This document shows, piece by piece, positions 32,679 through 40,415 of a DNA stretch of 64,000 nt. Source of the DNA: a virus. Numbering within the stretch: the stretch's first letter is position 1; every line of letters begins with the position of its first letter. The stretch lies in the IMG/VR virus record IMGVR_UViG_3300027881_000007, positions 49,345-113,344 of that record; one strand, given 5' to 3'. The notes below the pieces were generated by a model. That model ran no database searches. It saw only the letters and a list, made by a program, of their open reading frames with translations, and had not been told where the DNA came from. The translations under genes were made by a program, and so were the position numbers.

Positions 32679-33479
32679 ATGAAACGTTTCCTATATATTC
32701 TAGTTGTCCTGTTCGCCTGCTTAACCATGGCGATCCCAGCTTATGCTGGAGATCTGGACGCTAGCGGGCAAGTCGGCGATCAGAACAATAACAACACGGA
32801 AAACAATGTTGCAAACGCCAATCAGAATGCGAATGCTCAGAACCAGTTCATGATTGGAGGTTCTCCGCAGTCAACCATCACAACGCATGGTTCGGAGATT
32901 CCCAGAAGCTTCCCAGTACCGGGTTCCGTTAACTATCCCGGTTATCCACAGTACTTCGGCCAGCCCACAGAGGACTACAACTTTCAGAAAGCAGGCGTTA
33001 TGCTGCTTTTCAAGAAGGTGTGGACTCGGGCTGAACTGGAGGCCATGGTAGGTGGCAGGGTTAGGCTCAACTCGAAATCTTTGGTTCCCCTGAAGAAGAA
33101 AGATGAAAGACTTCCTGAGGATACCATTGAGATCATAATCAAGCGGCCGCAGTACCCTGTACAGCAAGTAGGTCTCATTTATGTGTCAAGCAAAAATGTA
33201 GACTCCACTTCAATGGAAGTTTTATCCAAAGCTGCTCTATCTGCTCTGGACATGGGAGCCAAAACACTATTTCTGACCGCCGAAGGTTACTCACGAGTAA
33301 TCAAGGCATTTGGGTGGGGTATCGGTTTGAACTACACTCAGGCCTGGATTCAGAATTCCGGCAAAGGACAGAATAATGGTGGTGTTGGTTCCGGTGGTAC
33401 TGGAATCTCTGGTGGTGAAGCTGGATATAAGAGCAAACCCTGGATTCAAATGTTTGCTCTGAAACCCCTAGCGGAATAA
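32679..33479 (+). CDS. Exported Asn-rich protein with conserved C-domain
   Basis: 266 residues. Signal peptide ends IPAYAGDL, followed by an Asn-rich tract (about residues 33-58), a Pro/Tyr-rich linker, then a globular part (about 105-225) with MLLFKKVWTRAELEAMVGG and IEIIIKRPQYPVQQVGLIYV. The last part is Gly-rich. The operon ends here with a strong terminator. Function unknown. Confidence 0.65.
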   Translation: MKRFLYILVVLFACLTMAIPAYAGDLDASGQVGDQNNNNTENNVANANQNANAQNQFMIGGSPQSTITTHGSEIPRSFPVPGSVNYPGYPQYFGQPTEDYNFQKAGVMLLFKKVWTRAELEAMVGGRVRLNSKSLVPLKKKDERLPEDTIEIIIKRPQYPVQQVGLIYVSSKNVDSTSMEVLSKAALSALDMGAKTLFLTAEGYSRVIKAFGWGIGLNYTQAWIQNSGKGQNNGGVGSGGTGISGGEAGYKSKPWIQMFALKPLAE

Positions 33480-33503
33480 CCAGCCTATACTAAACCATTA
33501 ACC

Positions 33504-33552
33504 CCCTACTGACGAGTCAATCTCGACTTGTCAGTAGGGCTTTTCTTAATTT
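33504..33552 (+). terminator. Terminator of the exported-protein operon
   Basis: CCCTACTGACGAGTC pairs with GACTTGTCAGTAGGG, loop AATCTC, followed by CTTTTCTTAATTTTTTTT. Confidence 0.82.
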
Positions 33553-33570
33553 TTTTTATGGATAATAATC

Positions 33571-34128
33571 ATGGACCTTTGGTTAGAAGAATACGAAATT
33601 TCCAGATGGGCGTTTGAGTATTGTCGAGATACCTCAAACTCATTTGAAATCGCTGATCTAATTACAGTTTCCAAATGGGCATATGAATACTGTAGGTGGG
33701 TTAAAGATGATATTAGGATCAGACGCAGAATAACTAAGTCAGAACATGCCTACTTCTACTGTAGATTCGTTATGGACTTTCCAAGTATACGAAAATACAT
33801 AACGGAACCAGAGGATGCATATTATTATTGTAAAGAGCGTGAGAATCGTCCAGAGGTGAGGAAGTACATAACAGACTCATACTGGGCATACATTTATTGT
33901 AGGGAAATTGAGAATGATCCCGAGGTAGCAAAGTACATAACAATTCAGAACCTCTCAATGGTCTACTCAGTCAACATGGCCACAAACGCTAACGAGTTGA
34001 TATTAAAGGAGACCGAAGTTCTTGAACTGTTAGACAAAGAAACAAAAGAGGCGTGTATAGACTCTGCAATTGAGAACCACAAAAAACTGAAGCACAATAA
34101 GGCGGGACAACGAAAAAAAGTGGGGTGA
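33571..34128 (+). CDS. Protein of YCR-type 27-residue repeats
   Basis: 185 residues. About five tandem repeats of roughly 27 residues: WAFEYCRDTSNSFEIADLIT, WAYEYCRWVKDDIRIRRRIT, HAYFYCRFVMDFPSIRKYIT, DAYYYCKERENRPEVRKYIT, WAYIYCREIENDPEVAKYIT. Such A-YYxAR-type helical repeats occur in phage and bacterial proteins of unknown role. There is no good ribosome site. A charged C-terminal tail follows. Confidence 0.65.
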   Translation: MDLWLEEYEISRWAFEYCRDTSNSFEIADLITVSKWAYEYCRWVKDDIRIRRRITKSEHAYFYCRFVMDFPSIRKYITEPEDAYYYCKERENRPEVRKYITDSYWAYIYCREIENDPEVAKYITIQNLSMVYSVNMATNANELILKETEVLELLDKETKEACIDSAIENHKKLKHNKAGQRKKVG

Positions 34129-34149
34129 TACCATTTTAGCATCACCCCG
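34122..34149 (+). terminator. Hairpin after the repeat-protein gene
   Basis: GGGGTGAT and ATCACCCC around ACCATTTTAGC. The eight-pair stem begins at the stop codon. The T-run is poor, so termination is uncertain. Confidence 0.45.
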
Positions 34150-34210
34150 TAACTGAATAGTAACTCTCTCGTTATGTGAGATAGTAAGTTTATTATTTGT
34201 TCTGCATTTC

Positions 34211-34942
34211 TTAGGAAATCAGTTTTTTCACGTCGGCTACTTTGGGTGCTCTTGCTCTCACTGTAATAACTCTCCATCCATCTTGACGTAGCTTTGCATC
34301 TCGACGTGGATCCTCATATGCCATTCTGTTATGCCAAAAGGCATTTGGGAATTCAAAGTCAACTTTATTTATTGGATCGGCCATATCTGTGATAAACTCA
34401 TATTCAAGATGACCCGTTATGATGAACTTCTTTATCGAATAGTTGTTCTGAATGAAGGGATATTTCTTTCTCAAAAACTTGATAAGTTGGAGTTTGTCTT
34501 TTGGACTCTTATCATCTTCGTCTACAGCATCATATGGTTCAGGGTCCTGAGCTCCCTCAAATTGAAAGAGATCGCTCATATCTTCATCTTGAATTTTCTC
34601 TTGAATTTCTTCAATTGTTGGGGCATCTTCATCGTCAGTTATTTCGTCAATGATTACTTCATCGACGGCCCCCTCATCTGTTATCACATCATCTTCACCA
34701 GTATCATTTAAGTCAACTTCGACTTTAGTTGGTTTCTCTTCAAATATCTCAGTCTTAGATTGTACTTGAGACATTGTTAGAGAAAACATTTTTCCAGAGG
34801 TGGGGGCACCAGAATATTTTGCTTTATACTCTTCAATAGACATACCATGTTTTCGAGTATGAGTTCCGGTTATAACTTTATAACCTACACCACACTCTTG
34901 ACAGATTACTTCGCCCTTATCGCTAAATTCGGGATAGTTCAT
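34211..34942 (-). CDS. MucR-type zinc finger plus Vsr/DUF559-like nuclease domain
   Basis: ATG 34942 has AAAGGAG upstream; the earlier ATG at 34969 does not. About 243 residues: a MucR/Ros-type finger (ICQECGVGYKVITGTHTRKH then GMSIEEYKAKY, 11-45), a long acidic linker, and a C-domain (about 160-243) with INKVDFEFPNAFWHN and DAKLRQDGWRVITV. The latter is the pattern of Vsr-like and DUF559 PD-(D/E)xK nucleases. It may be a homing-type or repair nuclease; activity is inferred only. Confidence 0.6.
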   Translation of the reverse strand: MNYPEFSDKGEVICQECGVGYKVITGTHTRKHGMSIEEYKAKYSGAPTSGKMFSLTMSQVQSKTEIFEEKPTKVEVDLNDTGEDDVITDEGAVDEVIIDEITDDEDAPTIEEIQEKIQDEDMSDLFQFEGAQDPEPYDAVDEDDKSPKDKLQLIKFLRKKYPFIQNNYSIKKFIITGHLEYEFITDMADPINKVDFEFPNAFWHNRMAYEDPRRDAKLRQDGWRVITVRARAPKVADVKKLIS

Positions 34943-34970
34943 TGAGTTCTCCTTTCTCGATTTAAGCATT

Positions 34971-34983
34971 TATATTTTGTTCT
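34971..34983 (-). promoter_or_regulatory. GAACAAA promoter-like box
   Basis: On the minus strand AGAACAAAATATA, with TATAAAT-like bases following, lies about 30-40 bases before ATG 34942. Confidence 0.45.
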
Positions 34984-34993
34984 GAGGTTAACC

Positions 34994-35362
34994 ATGTATC
35001 ATTATCTGGTTGGATTAAGGATCAACGACCGTAAAAGTTTTGAAGAGGGAGAATTAATTTATCATGTTGATTTTGTATTTGACTACACAGAAGAGGATGT
35101 TGAGAACGTTAAACTTACAGCATCAGCAATGCAGAATGAAATGTGGCCAACCACAGGAGAAGAGGCGGCCCGAATATTTGGTTCTGCAAGAATGCTTAGT
35201 CAATTTCATTTCATGAGCTATAGAGCAAGGTTAAATGAGATTACTGTTTGTCACTTTCACACCGACTTTGAATTAGACCACGAATGGTTCACAATCTTCT
35301 TTAGAACAAATGATAAGGAATATTTGAAAAAGAAGATCAATGAAGCAAGGATAAAATTCTAG
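34994..35362 (+). CDS. Hypothetical protein
   Basis: 122 residues starting MYHYLVGLRINDRKSFEEGE, with mixed alpha/beta character and no Cys clusters. It reads rightwards, back-to-back with the nuclease gene. No family is recognised. Confidence 0.58.
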   Translation: MYHYLVGLRINDRKSFEEGELIYHVDFVFDYTEEDVENVKLTASAMQNEMWPTTGEEAARIFGSARMLSQFHFMSYRARLNEITVCHFHTDFELDHEWFTIFFRTNDKEYLKKKINEARIKF

Positions 35363-35403
35363 TCGGAAGAGAGATTTCATCCTCTCTGAAAAAAGGGATA
35401 AAT

Positions 35404-35577
35404 ATGTTAATCAATATGAAAAAAGTTTTTGAAGATGTAATAGGTAAGCATGTAGGCACAAAAGTTGAAGTGACTACTATTGACATTCAAACCTCAAATA
35501 CTTGGAAGGTCGGCACTACGGACCATGGTGCTTTCACAATAGTTAAAGAAACACACGGGGGTTTCTCCATTTTTTAA
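35404..35577 (+). CDS. Small hypothetical protein (57 aa)
   Basis: The frame is MLINMKKVFEDVIGKHVGTK onwards and ends HGGFSIF. Start could be the second ATG (35416). AAAGGGA lies before the first. It fills the gap between neighbours. Function unknown. Confidence 0.5.
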   Translation: MLINMKKVFEDVIGKHVGTKVEVTTIDIQTSNTWKVGTTDHGAFTIVKETHGGFSIF

Positions 35578-35595
35578 GGAAGGGGAGAGGATGTT

Positions 35596-35898
35596 ATGTT
35601 TGAGAACATACTATATTCGGCAATGACTTTTGCCGCATGGATAACTGGACTGCTTATAGTGGCGGTAGGAGCAGTCATTGGTCTCCTTATTCATGTAAGT
35701 AGGATGGGTTATCAATGGTATATTATTCCATCCTTTGCGTTAATATGTGGAGTATTATTAATAATTGCCTCCACAAGAGTGTACTTAAAGTACCAGGACA
35801 AACTGGAGTTACTTACAATTGAGGCGGAGATTAATTTAGAACTTTCAGATTTTTACATCGAATCAGACGGAACATCCAAACCATCCCCCTATAATTAG
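35596..35898 (+). CDS. Small membrane protein
   Basis: 100 residues with two membrane segments (ITGLLIVAVGAVIGLLIHV and IIPSFALICGVLLIIAS) and a charged C-terminal tail. GGGGAGAGG lies before ATG 35596. Topology suggests both ends on the same side. Role unknown. Confidence 0.58.
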   Translation: MFENILYSAMTFAAWITGLLIVAVGAVIGLLIHVSRMGYQWYIIPSFALICGVLLIIASTRVYLKYQDKLELLTIEAEINLELSDFYIESDGTSKPSPYN

Positions 35899-35933
35899 AG
35901 AGGAGCAAATGCAAAAAGTCCTAATAACTCTAA

Positions 35934-36078
35934 TGGTAGGGGGTACGGCATATGGATGCTGAATGGCTTGCTACAAGTCATTCAAGATGGTTGGGAGGAC
36001 GCTTTTCAAATCGGCGGGTCTTTCCTTCTTTCAACCGCTGATACCGTCTTGGGTTCGATTCCCGCCCCCTATCACCCA
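35934..36078 (+). ncRNA. tRNA-like RNA with large insertion, own terminator
   Basis: TGGTAGGGGG (35934-35943) pairs with CCCCCTATCA (36065-36074), followed by CCCA. Inside are a D-arm (CGGC-ATATGGAT-GCTG, 35946-35961), an anticodon-like arm TGGCT-TGCTACA-AGTCA (35964-35980), and a T arm with GGGTTCGATTCCC (36051-36063). Between the last two lies an extra long hairpin (GGTTG/CAACC and GGAGGAC/GTCTTTC). Anticodon would be CTA but position 33 is G, so identity is uncertain. It may be an odd tRNA, a tRNA with insertion, or another tRNA-mimic RNA. Confidence 0.55.
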
Positions 36079-36087
36079 GAGAAAAAG

Positions 36088-36117
36088 GTGCTCAGATTTG
36101 TCTGAGTACTTTTTTTT
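36088..36117 (+). terminator. Terminator of the tRNA-like RNA
   Basis: GTGCTCAGA - TTTG - TCTGAGTAC with eight T after it. Near-perfect nine-pair stem (one G-T). Confidence 0.88.
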
Positions 36118-36129
36118 GGTTCTCTAAAC

Positions 36130-36146
36130 TACCATATATATTAATT
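36130..36146 (+). promoter_or_regulatory. Promoter-like motif (copy 3), leader of the repeat array
   Basis: TACCATATATATTAATT, 16 of 17 matches to the recurrent motif, 37 bases before the first AGTGAACC. Likely start of the transcript that covers the array, the embedded gene and the Tas-like gene. No terminator is seen before 39700. Confidence 0.55.
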
Positions 36147-36182
36147 TATGGAGGTGGTTGTTGTATTTGTTTTTTTGTTCTA

Positions 36183-38498
36183 AGTGAACCAATGTTTAGT
36201 AAAAACCCAAATGAAACAAGTGAACCAAAGGAGAGGAGGCACAAACCCGATTAACCTCAGTGAACCAATTAGTTGGAGAAACCCAGTTTCAAAAAGTGAA
36301 CCAATGCGGATAACAAAACCTAAAGGTGAGAAGTGAACCAATGTGATTAATAAACCCAATAGGAGGGTAGTGAACCAGATGCTTCAAGAATCTAATGGAA
36401 CCTAGTGAACCAATATCTAGAAGTCCACCAATCGTTGTAAAGTGAACCATTTGGAAAGAGTATCCCATCTCACCCCAGTGTACCACGTGGTATAAGCACA
36501 ACCAATCAGTCTAGTGAACCACAATGGTGGAGAAAACCACAACATAGTTAGTGAACCAAACCTATGATAAAAACCCGCCGGATCAAAGTGAACCACAAGC
36601 CTGCAGTAAACCTCCGGAATGGAGTGAACCAGCGAAGCTCAGCAATCCTATATTTCTGAGTGGACCACAATGGTACAGAAACCCAAGATGTAACAAGTGT
36701 AAAAAACCAATCGGTGCAGGGCACCTCAGAGTGTACCAATCCGAAAAATTATGTGAACCAATAGTCTAGAGAAGAACCAGTCTTATAGAGTGAACCAGAC
36801 AACGACACTAATTCATTGTTGAGGAGTGAACCAATAGGAAATAGATAACCTGTTGTTGAAAGTGAACCAAACGTGTCCAAGAAAACCTTCCTTTCTTAGT
36901 GAACCACCGTGATTTAGGACACCTTAGGATCCAAAGTGAACCAGTAAAAAGCTAGTCACCCAGAGGGGTGGAGTGAACCTACGTTGGTTAGAAATCCAGT
37001 ACATGACAGTGAACCAATTAGTGTAAGAACAACCAAGAACAAACAGTGAACCATCTCGCCAGAGTAATCCAATTGCGCGGAGTGAACCAATCTAAGGAAG
37101 AAACCCAGTTTTGAACAGTGAACCAATGCTATCCAGTAAACCTGTGCGGAGGAAGTGAACCTGTTGAAGGAAGCGACCCTTGATGACCAAGTGAACCGAG
37201 ACGAGATAGATAACCTACGATATTGAGTGAACCCACCAGGGCTAGAAACCCTAGAAAGCATAAGTGAACCATTCCCCTGCAGTACTCCATCCTTGCCGAG
37301 TGAACCGAACCGAAGTAGAACTCCCACAAAATGAAGTGAACCCGTTAGCCTCAGTAGACCAGAATCAATGAGTGAACCTAAGGAGAGTAGAAACCTTCAT
37401 GTCTAAGTGAACCAATTTGCGAGAGTAACCCATTCCCCTTCAGTGAACCAACCCGGGGTAGAAACCCGACAAAGTCAAAGTGAACCGTGAGGCTTGAGAT
37501 AACCACCTCCTGTAAGTGAACTATTAATGAAACAGAAAACCAATCAAGGTCAGTGAACCAATAGAAGAAATGAAAATCAGATAGCACAAGTGAACCGTAA
37601 AATGTCATAAACCCGAAATATTTGAGTGAACCAGTCCTATGAAGCAACCGAGCATCGCTAGTGAACCAAGTTACGTAGTTAACCAAATTGCCGAGTGTAC
37701 CATATTGGTCAACCAACCCAGACAGAATAAGTGAACCTGGTATGGATAAATAATCTAAGACGATAAGTGAACCAGGACATCGAAGAAAAACCACGAAAAC
37801 TCAGTGGACCAAGATCGGATAGAAATCCAATCGTGAGTAGTGAACCATTTTGTGCTAGAAAAACCCGGAAGTCAAAGTGAACCATCAAGGAGGTCTAAAT
37901 GAGCGAGATTGAATTAGGGCGAAAGGTAAGGGATACGGTTTCTGGATTTGAAGGAATTGCTGTTTGTCGTCACATTTATCTAAATGGTTGTGCAAGACTT
38001 AGCATTCAAGCACCCATTGATAAAGAGGGAAAATTGCCAGAGGTTGTCACCTTCGACGAACCGCAACTTGAAGTCATTGAAGAAGAGACAGGAATCGAAA
38101 AGTCAAAAGATGAAGGACCTGGCGGACCAATGCCCTATACGCCAACATCGCGTCATGAACCTAAAAGTAAATAAGTGAACCCCAGTATATCAGAAAACCA
38201 ATACAAGCGAGTGAACCAGGGGGTTTAGAAAACCGGCAAGAAAAAGTGAACCGTTATCTAATAGACACCCAAGTGTCGAAAGTGAACCATTAAAGAAACG
38301 CGTGTAACCAATTCTTCGGAGTTGAGTCCTTACCGGCACGCAGAGTGAACCAGGGTTTTTTAGTAATCCGTTAGAAATAAGTGAACCAGGGTTCTACAGT
38401 AATCCACCAGTAACGAGTGAACCATTAACCAGAAGAAATCAAAAATAAAAAGTGAACCAGAAAGAAGCTAAAAACCCCAAAATCGGAAAGTGAACCGA
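36183..38498 (+). repeat. TIGR-like dual-repeat array (57 units, about 36 nt)
   Basis: AGTGAACC (or a one-base variant) starts at 57 positions, 48 before the embedded gene and 9 after. Steps are 34-38 nt with few exceptions (22, 24/39, 40). The usual unit is AGTGAACCA, nine variable bases, AGAAACCCA or AGTAATCCA, nine variable bases; for example 37045-37116 has two exact 9-9-9-9 units. Variable parts differ in every unit. Alternating edge and loop repeats with two short spacers per 36 nt is the plan of TIGR arrays, not of CRISPR (28-37 nt repeat, about 30 nt spacer). A Tas-like gene follows at once. Confidence 0.85.
37899..38174 (+). CDS. Small gene embedded in the repeat array
   Basis: 91 residues from ATG 37899 with AAGGAGG upstream. 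LGRKVRDTVSGFEGIAVCRH, then YLNGCARLSIQAP and DEPQLEVIEEE give a small beta-barrel-like phage protein family seen in many phages without known role. The repeat array stops 15 bases before its ribosome site and restarts on the last base of its stop codon. It may be an inserted passenger, a TIGR-linked factor, or an ordinary phage gene caught in the array. Confidence 0.7.
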   Translation: MSEIELGRKVRDTVSGFEGIAVCRHIYLNGCARLSIQAPIDKEGKLPEVVTFDEPQLEVIEEETGIEKSKDEGPGGPMPYTPTSRHEPKSK

Positions 38499-38509
38499 GG
38501 AGAAGTGTA

Positions 38510-39673
38510 ATGACCAAAGAAATTCTAGAACCAATCAGATCAATCGCTGATATCTTCAAAGGTAGAGGTTTTGATATACCCGTGGAACCTATACCTGAAT
38601 TGTGGAGTCCAAAGATTGAACTGAGAGCATTGATCAGAGGATACGACGACATTCAACGTGACAGAATCAGAATGGGAAATAGGATTCTTGGAAACTTATA
38701 TCGTCGTTTTGGTCTTAAACCAGGAGAGAAGAAAGATGGTCTTGGAGGCCTCCCAAGAGAGTTGATGGGTCTTATCTCCAGAGAGTACAAAAGAATTACT
38801 GATGGTGTCGTAATTAACATGAGAGAGATTCCAAACATTGTGAGAGATGCACATCCCGGTATAATCTCGGATGAAATCATGTTCGTGTTTGTTGACACCT
38901 ATTTAAAACTCGTTAAACAAGAGTACATAATCACCAAACAACTTGAATTATTTCTTGAAGAATTTCCAATTTGGACAGATCATCTGAAAGGACTTAGTGG
39001 AGTTGGTCCTACTATGGGTGGTATTATGGTGAGCGAACTTGATCCTCATAGAGCAGCACACGTTACTTCATTTTGGAGTTATGCTGGACTTGATGTGGTA
39101 TGGACAGTGGATACTATTGATGGTGAAGAAGTTGTCAGAGGAGAAGGTAGGAGCAAAAAGGCACACCACCTAGTTGATAGGGAATATGTGGATAAGGGTG
39201 GTCATACCAAAACAAAGAAGAGTATAACTTATTCCCCATACCTGAAAACAAAACTCCATGTCCTGGCAACAAGTTTTCTCCGTAAACAGGACGACAAATA
39301 TTCTCCCATCTTTTACGACTACAGAACTCGGATGCAGGGCAGGAGAGAATTCTTTGTTAGAGGTTTGAAAAGTAAACAAATTCTCTATAAGAAGGATCCT
39401 CATGATTCTGAAGGTCTGTTAACTCTTAGCTCCGCAAAGGTTGAACTCTGTAAAACATGGAGGGAGAAACAAAAGAAAACTCCAACTCTGGCGCAAACCA
39501 AGAAGTTTGTCACAAGTAACATCATGAGTGACAACCATATTAAGAACATGAGCATTCGCTATATGCTCAAAATATTCCTTCTTGATCTGTGGTCAAAGTG
39601 GAGGGAGTTAGAAGGATTGCCTGTATCGTCTCCGTATGAAGAAGACAAACTGGGCATTGTGCATTCTAAGTGA
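38510..39673 (+). CDS. Tas-like protein (IS110/Nop-like domain, no nuclease)
   Basis: 387 residues. The last repeat of the array overlaps its ribosome site (GAGGAGAAG). The N-terminal about 150 residues are helical and charged. LKGLSGVGPTMGGIMVSEL, then ARAAHVTSFWSYAGLD-like HVTSFWSYAGLDVVWTVD (about 165-205), is the helix-hairpin-helix and core of the IS110 Transposase_20 domain, which is related to Nop domains of box C/D RNPs and Tas proteins. No N-terminal DEDD (RuvC) domain and no HNH motif are seen, so it is closest to nuclease-free TasA. A free-standing IS110 remnant is the alternative. Confidence 0.72.
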   Translation: MTKEILEPIRSIADIFKGRGFDIPVEPIPELWSPKIELRALIRGYDDIQRDRIRMGNRILGNLYRRFGLKPGEKKDGLGGLPRELMGLISREYKRITDGVVINMREIPNIVRDAHPGIISDEIMFVFVDTYLKLVKQEYIITKQLELFLEEFPIWTDHLKGLSGVGPTMGGIMVSELDPHRAAHVTSFWSYAGLDVVWTVDTIDGEEVVRGEGRSKKAHHLVDREYVDKGGHTKTKKSITYSPYLKTKLHVLATSFLRKQDDKYSPIFYDYRTRMQGRREFFVRGLKSKQILYKKDPHDSEGLLTLSSAKVELCKTWREKQKKTPTLAQTKKFVTSNIMSDNHIKNMSIRYMLKIFLLDLWSKWRELEGLPVSSPYEEDKLGIVHSK

Positions 39674-39699
39674 GTCTCCATAACTCACTTCCTCCCCAC

Positions 39700-39736
39700 G
39701 ACCCCGAGAGTTTAGATGATCTCGGGGTCTTTTTTT
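39700..39736 (+). terminator. Terminator after the Tas-like gene
   Basis: GACCCCGAGA - TTTAGATGA - TCTCGGGGTC followed by seven T. Perfect ten-pair stem. Confidence 0.9.
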
Positions 39737-39756
39737 CGGTTATGTAAAAAACCTCC

Positions 39757-39773
39757 TACTATATATATTACTT
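39757..39773 (+). promoter_or_regulatory. Promoter-like motif (copy 4)
   Basis: TACTATATATATTACTT, 16 of 17 matches to the recurrent motif, about 20 bases before the GGAGG of the next gene. Confidence 0.55.
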
Positions 39774-39793
39774 ATTTGAAAGGAGGTTTTTAT

Positions 39794-40072
39794 ATGAAAT
39801 ATATATGCGTAAAATGCAGGCACACCTGGTCAGTCAATAATGACAACCATGGTCTGATTAAAATATTCCTTCTCTATCTGCAAGAAAAATGGAACCCCGA
39901 TCCTTGTCCATATTCTGGCGGAATATGCGAAAGTTGCATTACTGAATATGTACGAGGAAAGCAGAAAACCAGAGGGGAGGATCCTTGTTTTAAAGAGGAA
40001 CGGATCATTAAAGTGTGCGAACGAAACGATTGTACTTACCATAAGTTTTGCTGTGGAGAACCTTATAAATGA
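39794..40072 (+). CDS. Cys-rich zinc protein
   Basis: ATG 39794 follows AAAGGAGG. The product starts MKYICVKCRHTWSVNND and has about ten Cys (CPYSGGICESC, CERNDCTYHKFCC). Multiple zinc sites are likely. First gene of a short rightward operon of tiny genes. Function unknown. Confidence 0.6.
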   Translation: MKYICVKCRHTWSVNNDNHGLIKIFLLYLQEKWNPDPCPYSGGICESCITEYVRGKQKTRGEDPCFKEERIIKVCERNDCTYHKFCCGEPYK

Positions 40073-40086
40073 AAGGAGGAATTTCT

Positions 40087-40239
40087 GTGAAATATTACAA
40101 ACTTAGAAATGCATGGTCAGTTTTTCTCACGGTTATCCTCCTCTTCTTTCTCCTATGCTTCAGAGCAGCAATATGGCTATTTGACTTGAGTCCACCCGAG
40201 ATTGATCTCTCTGAGGTGGAAATGAAAGGGCGACTATGA
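40087..40239 (+). CDS. Tiny membrane protein (50 aa)
   Basis: GTG start with GAAAGGAGG upstream. VKYYKLRNAWSVFLTVILLF begins a single membrane segment, and the tail is acidic (PPEIDLSEVEMKG). The stop overlaps the next ATG (ATGATAA region). Confidence 0.6.
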   Translation: MKYYKLRNAWSVFLTVILLFFLLCFRAAIWLFDLSPPEIDLSEVEMKGRL

Positions 40240-40415
40240 TAACTATAATCTGTTCGAGTTGTGAGTGTATCGTTGGAGAGAAAGAAGGAGAGATTGAAGA
40301 TCCAAATCTACCAAACATAAGTCACGGTTTCTGTGACGGTTGCCTGATGTTACTTTACCCTGAGCAGGCAAAAGTAATTCTAGCAAAAGAAAGGAAGGGA
40401 TTAGAAAATGGGTAG
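40236..40415 (+). CDS. Tiny Cys-rich protein (59 aa)
   Basis: Starts MITIICSSCECIVGEKEGEI and has a second pair FCDGCLMLL, together one zinc site. The start overlaps the upstream stop by four bases, so it is translationally coupled. Not one of the C-x2-C-x5-C-x3-C family. Confidence 0.58.
   Translation: MITIICSSCECIVGEKEGEIEDPNLPNISHGFCDGCLMLLYPEQAKVILAKERKGLENG

Noticed and set aside
35934-36078. A tmRNA
   Set aside because: Only about 145 bases, with no room for a tag frame and pseudoknots.
36289-37794. Several open frames within the repeat array, on both strands
   Set aside because: They arise from the 36-base period (a multiple of three), giving regular peptides such as repeated VHW or GSL; no ribosome sites.
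36183-38498. A CRISPR array
   Set aside because: Conserved blocks are only about nine bases, occur twice per 36 bases, and no cas gene is seen. The dual-repeat plan fits TIGR-like arrays better.
38510-39673. An intact IS110 insertion sequence
   Set aside because: The DEDD N-terminal nuclease domain is not seen and no element ends are visible; the gene is attached directly to the repeat array.
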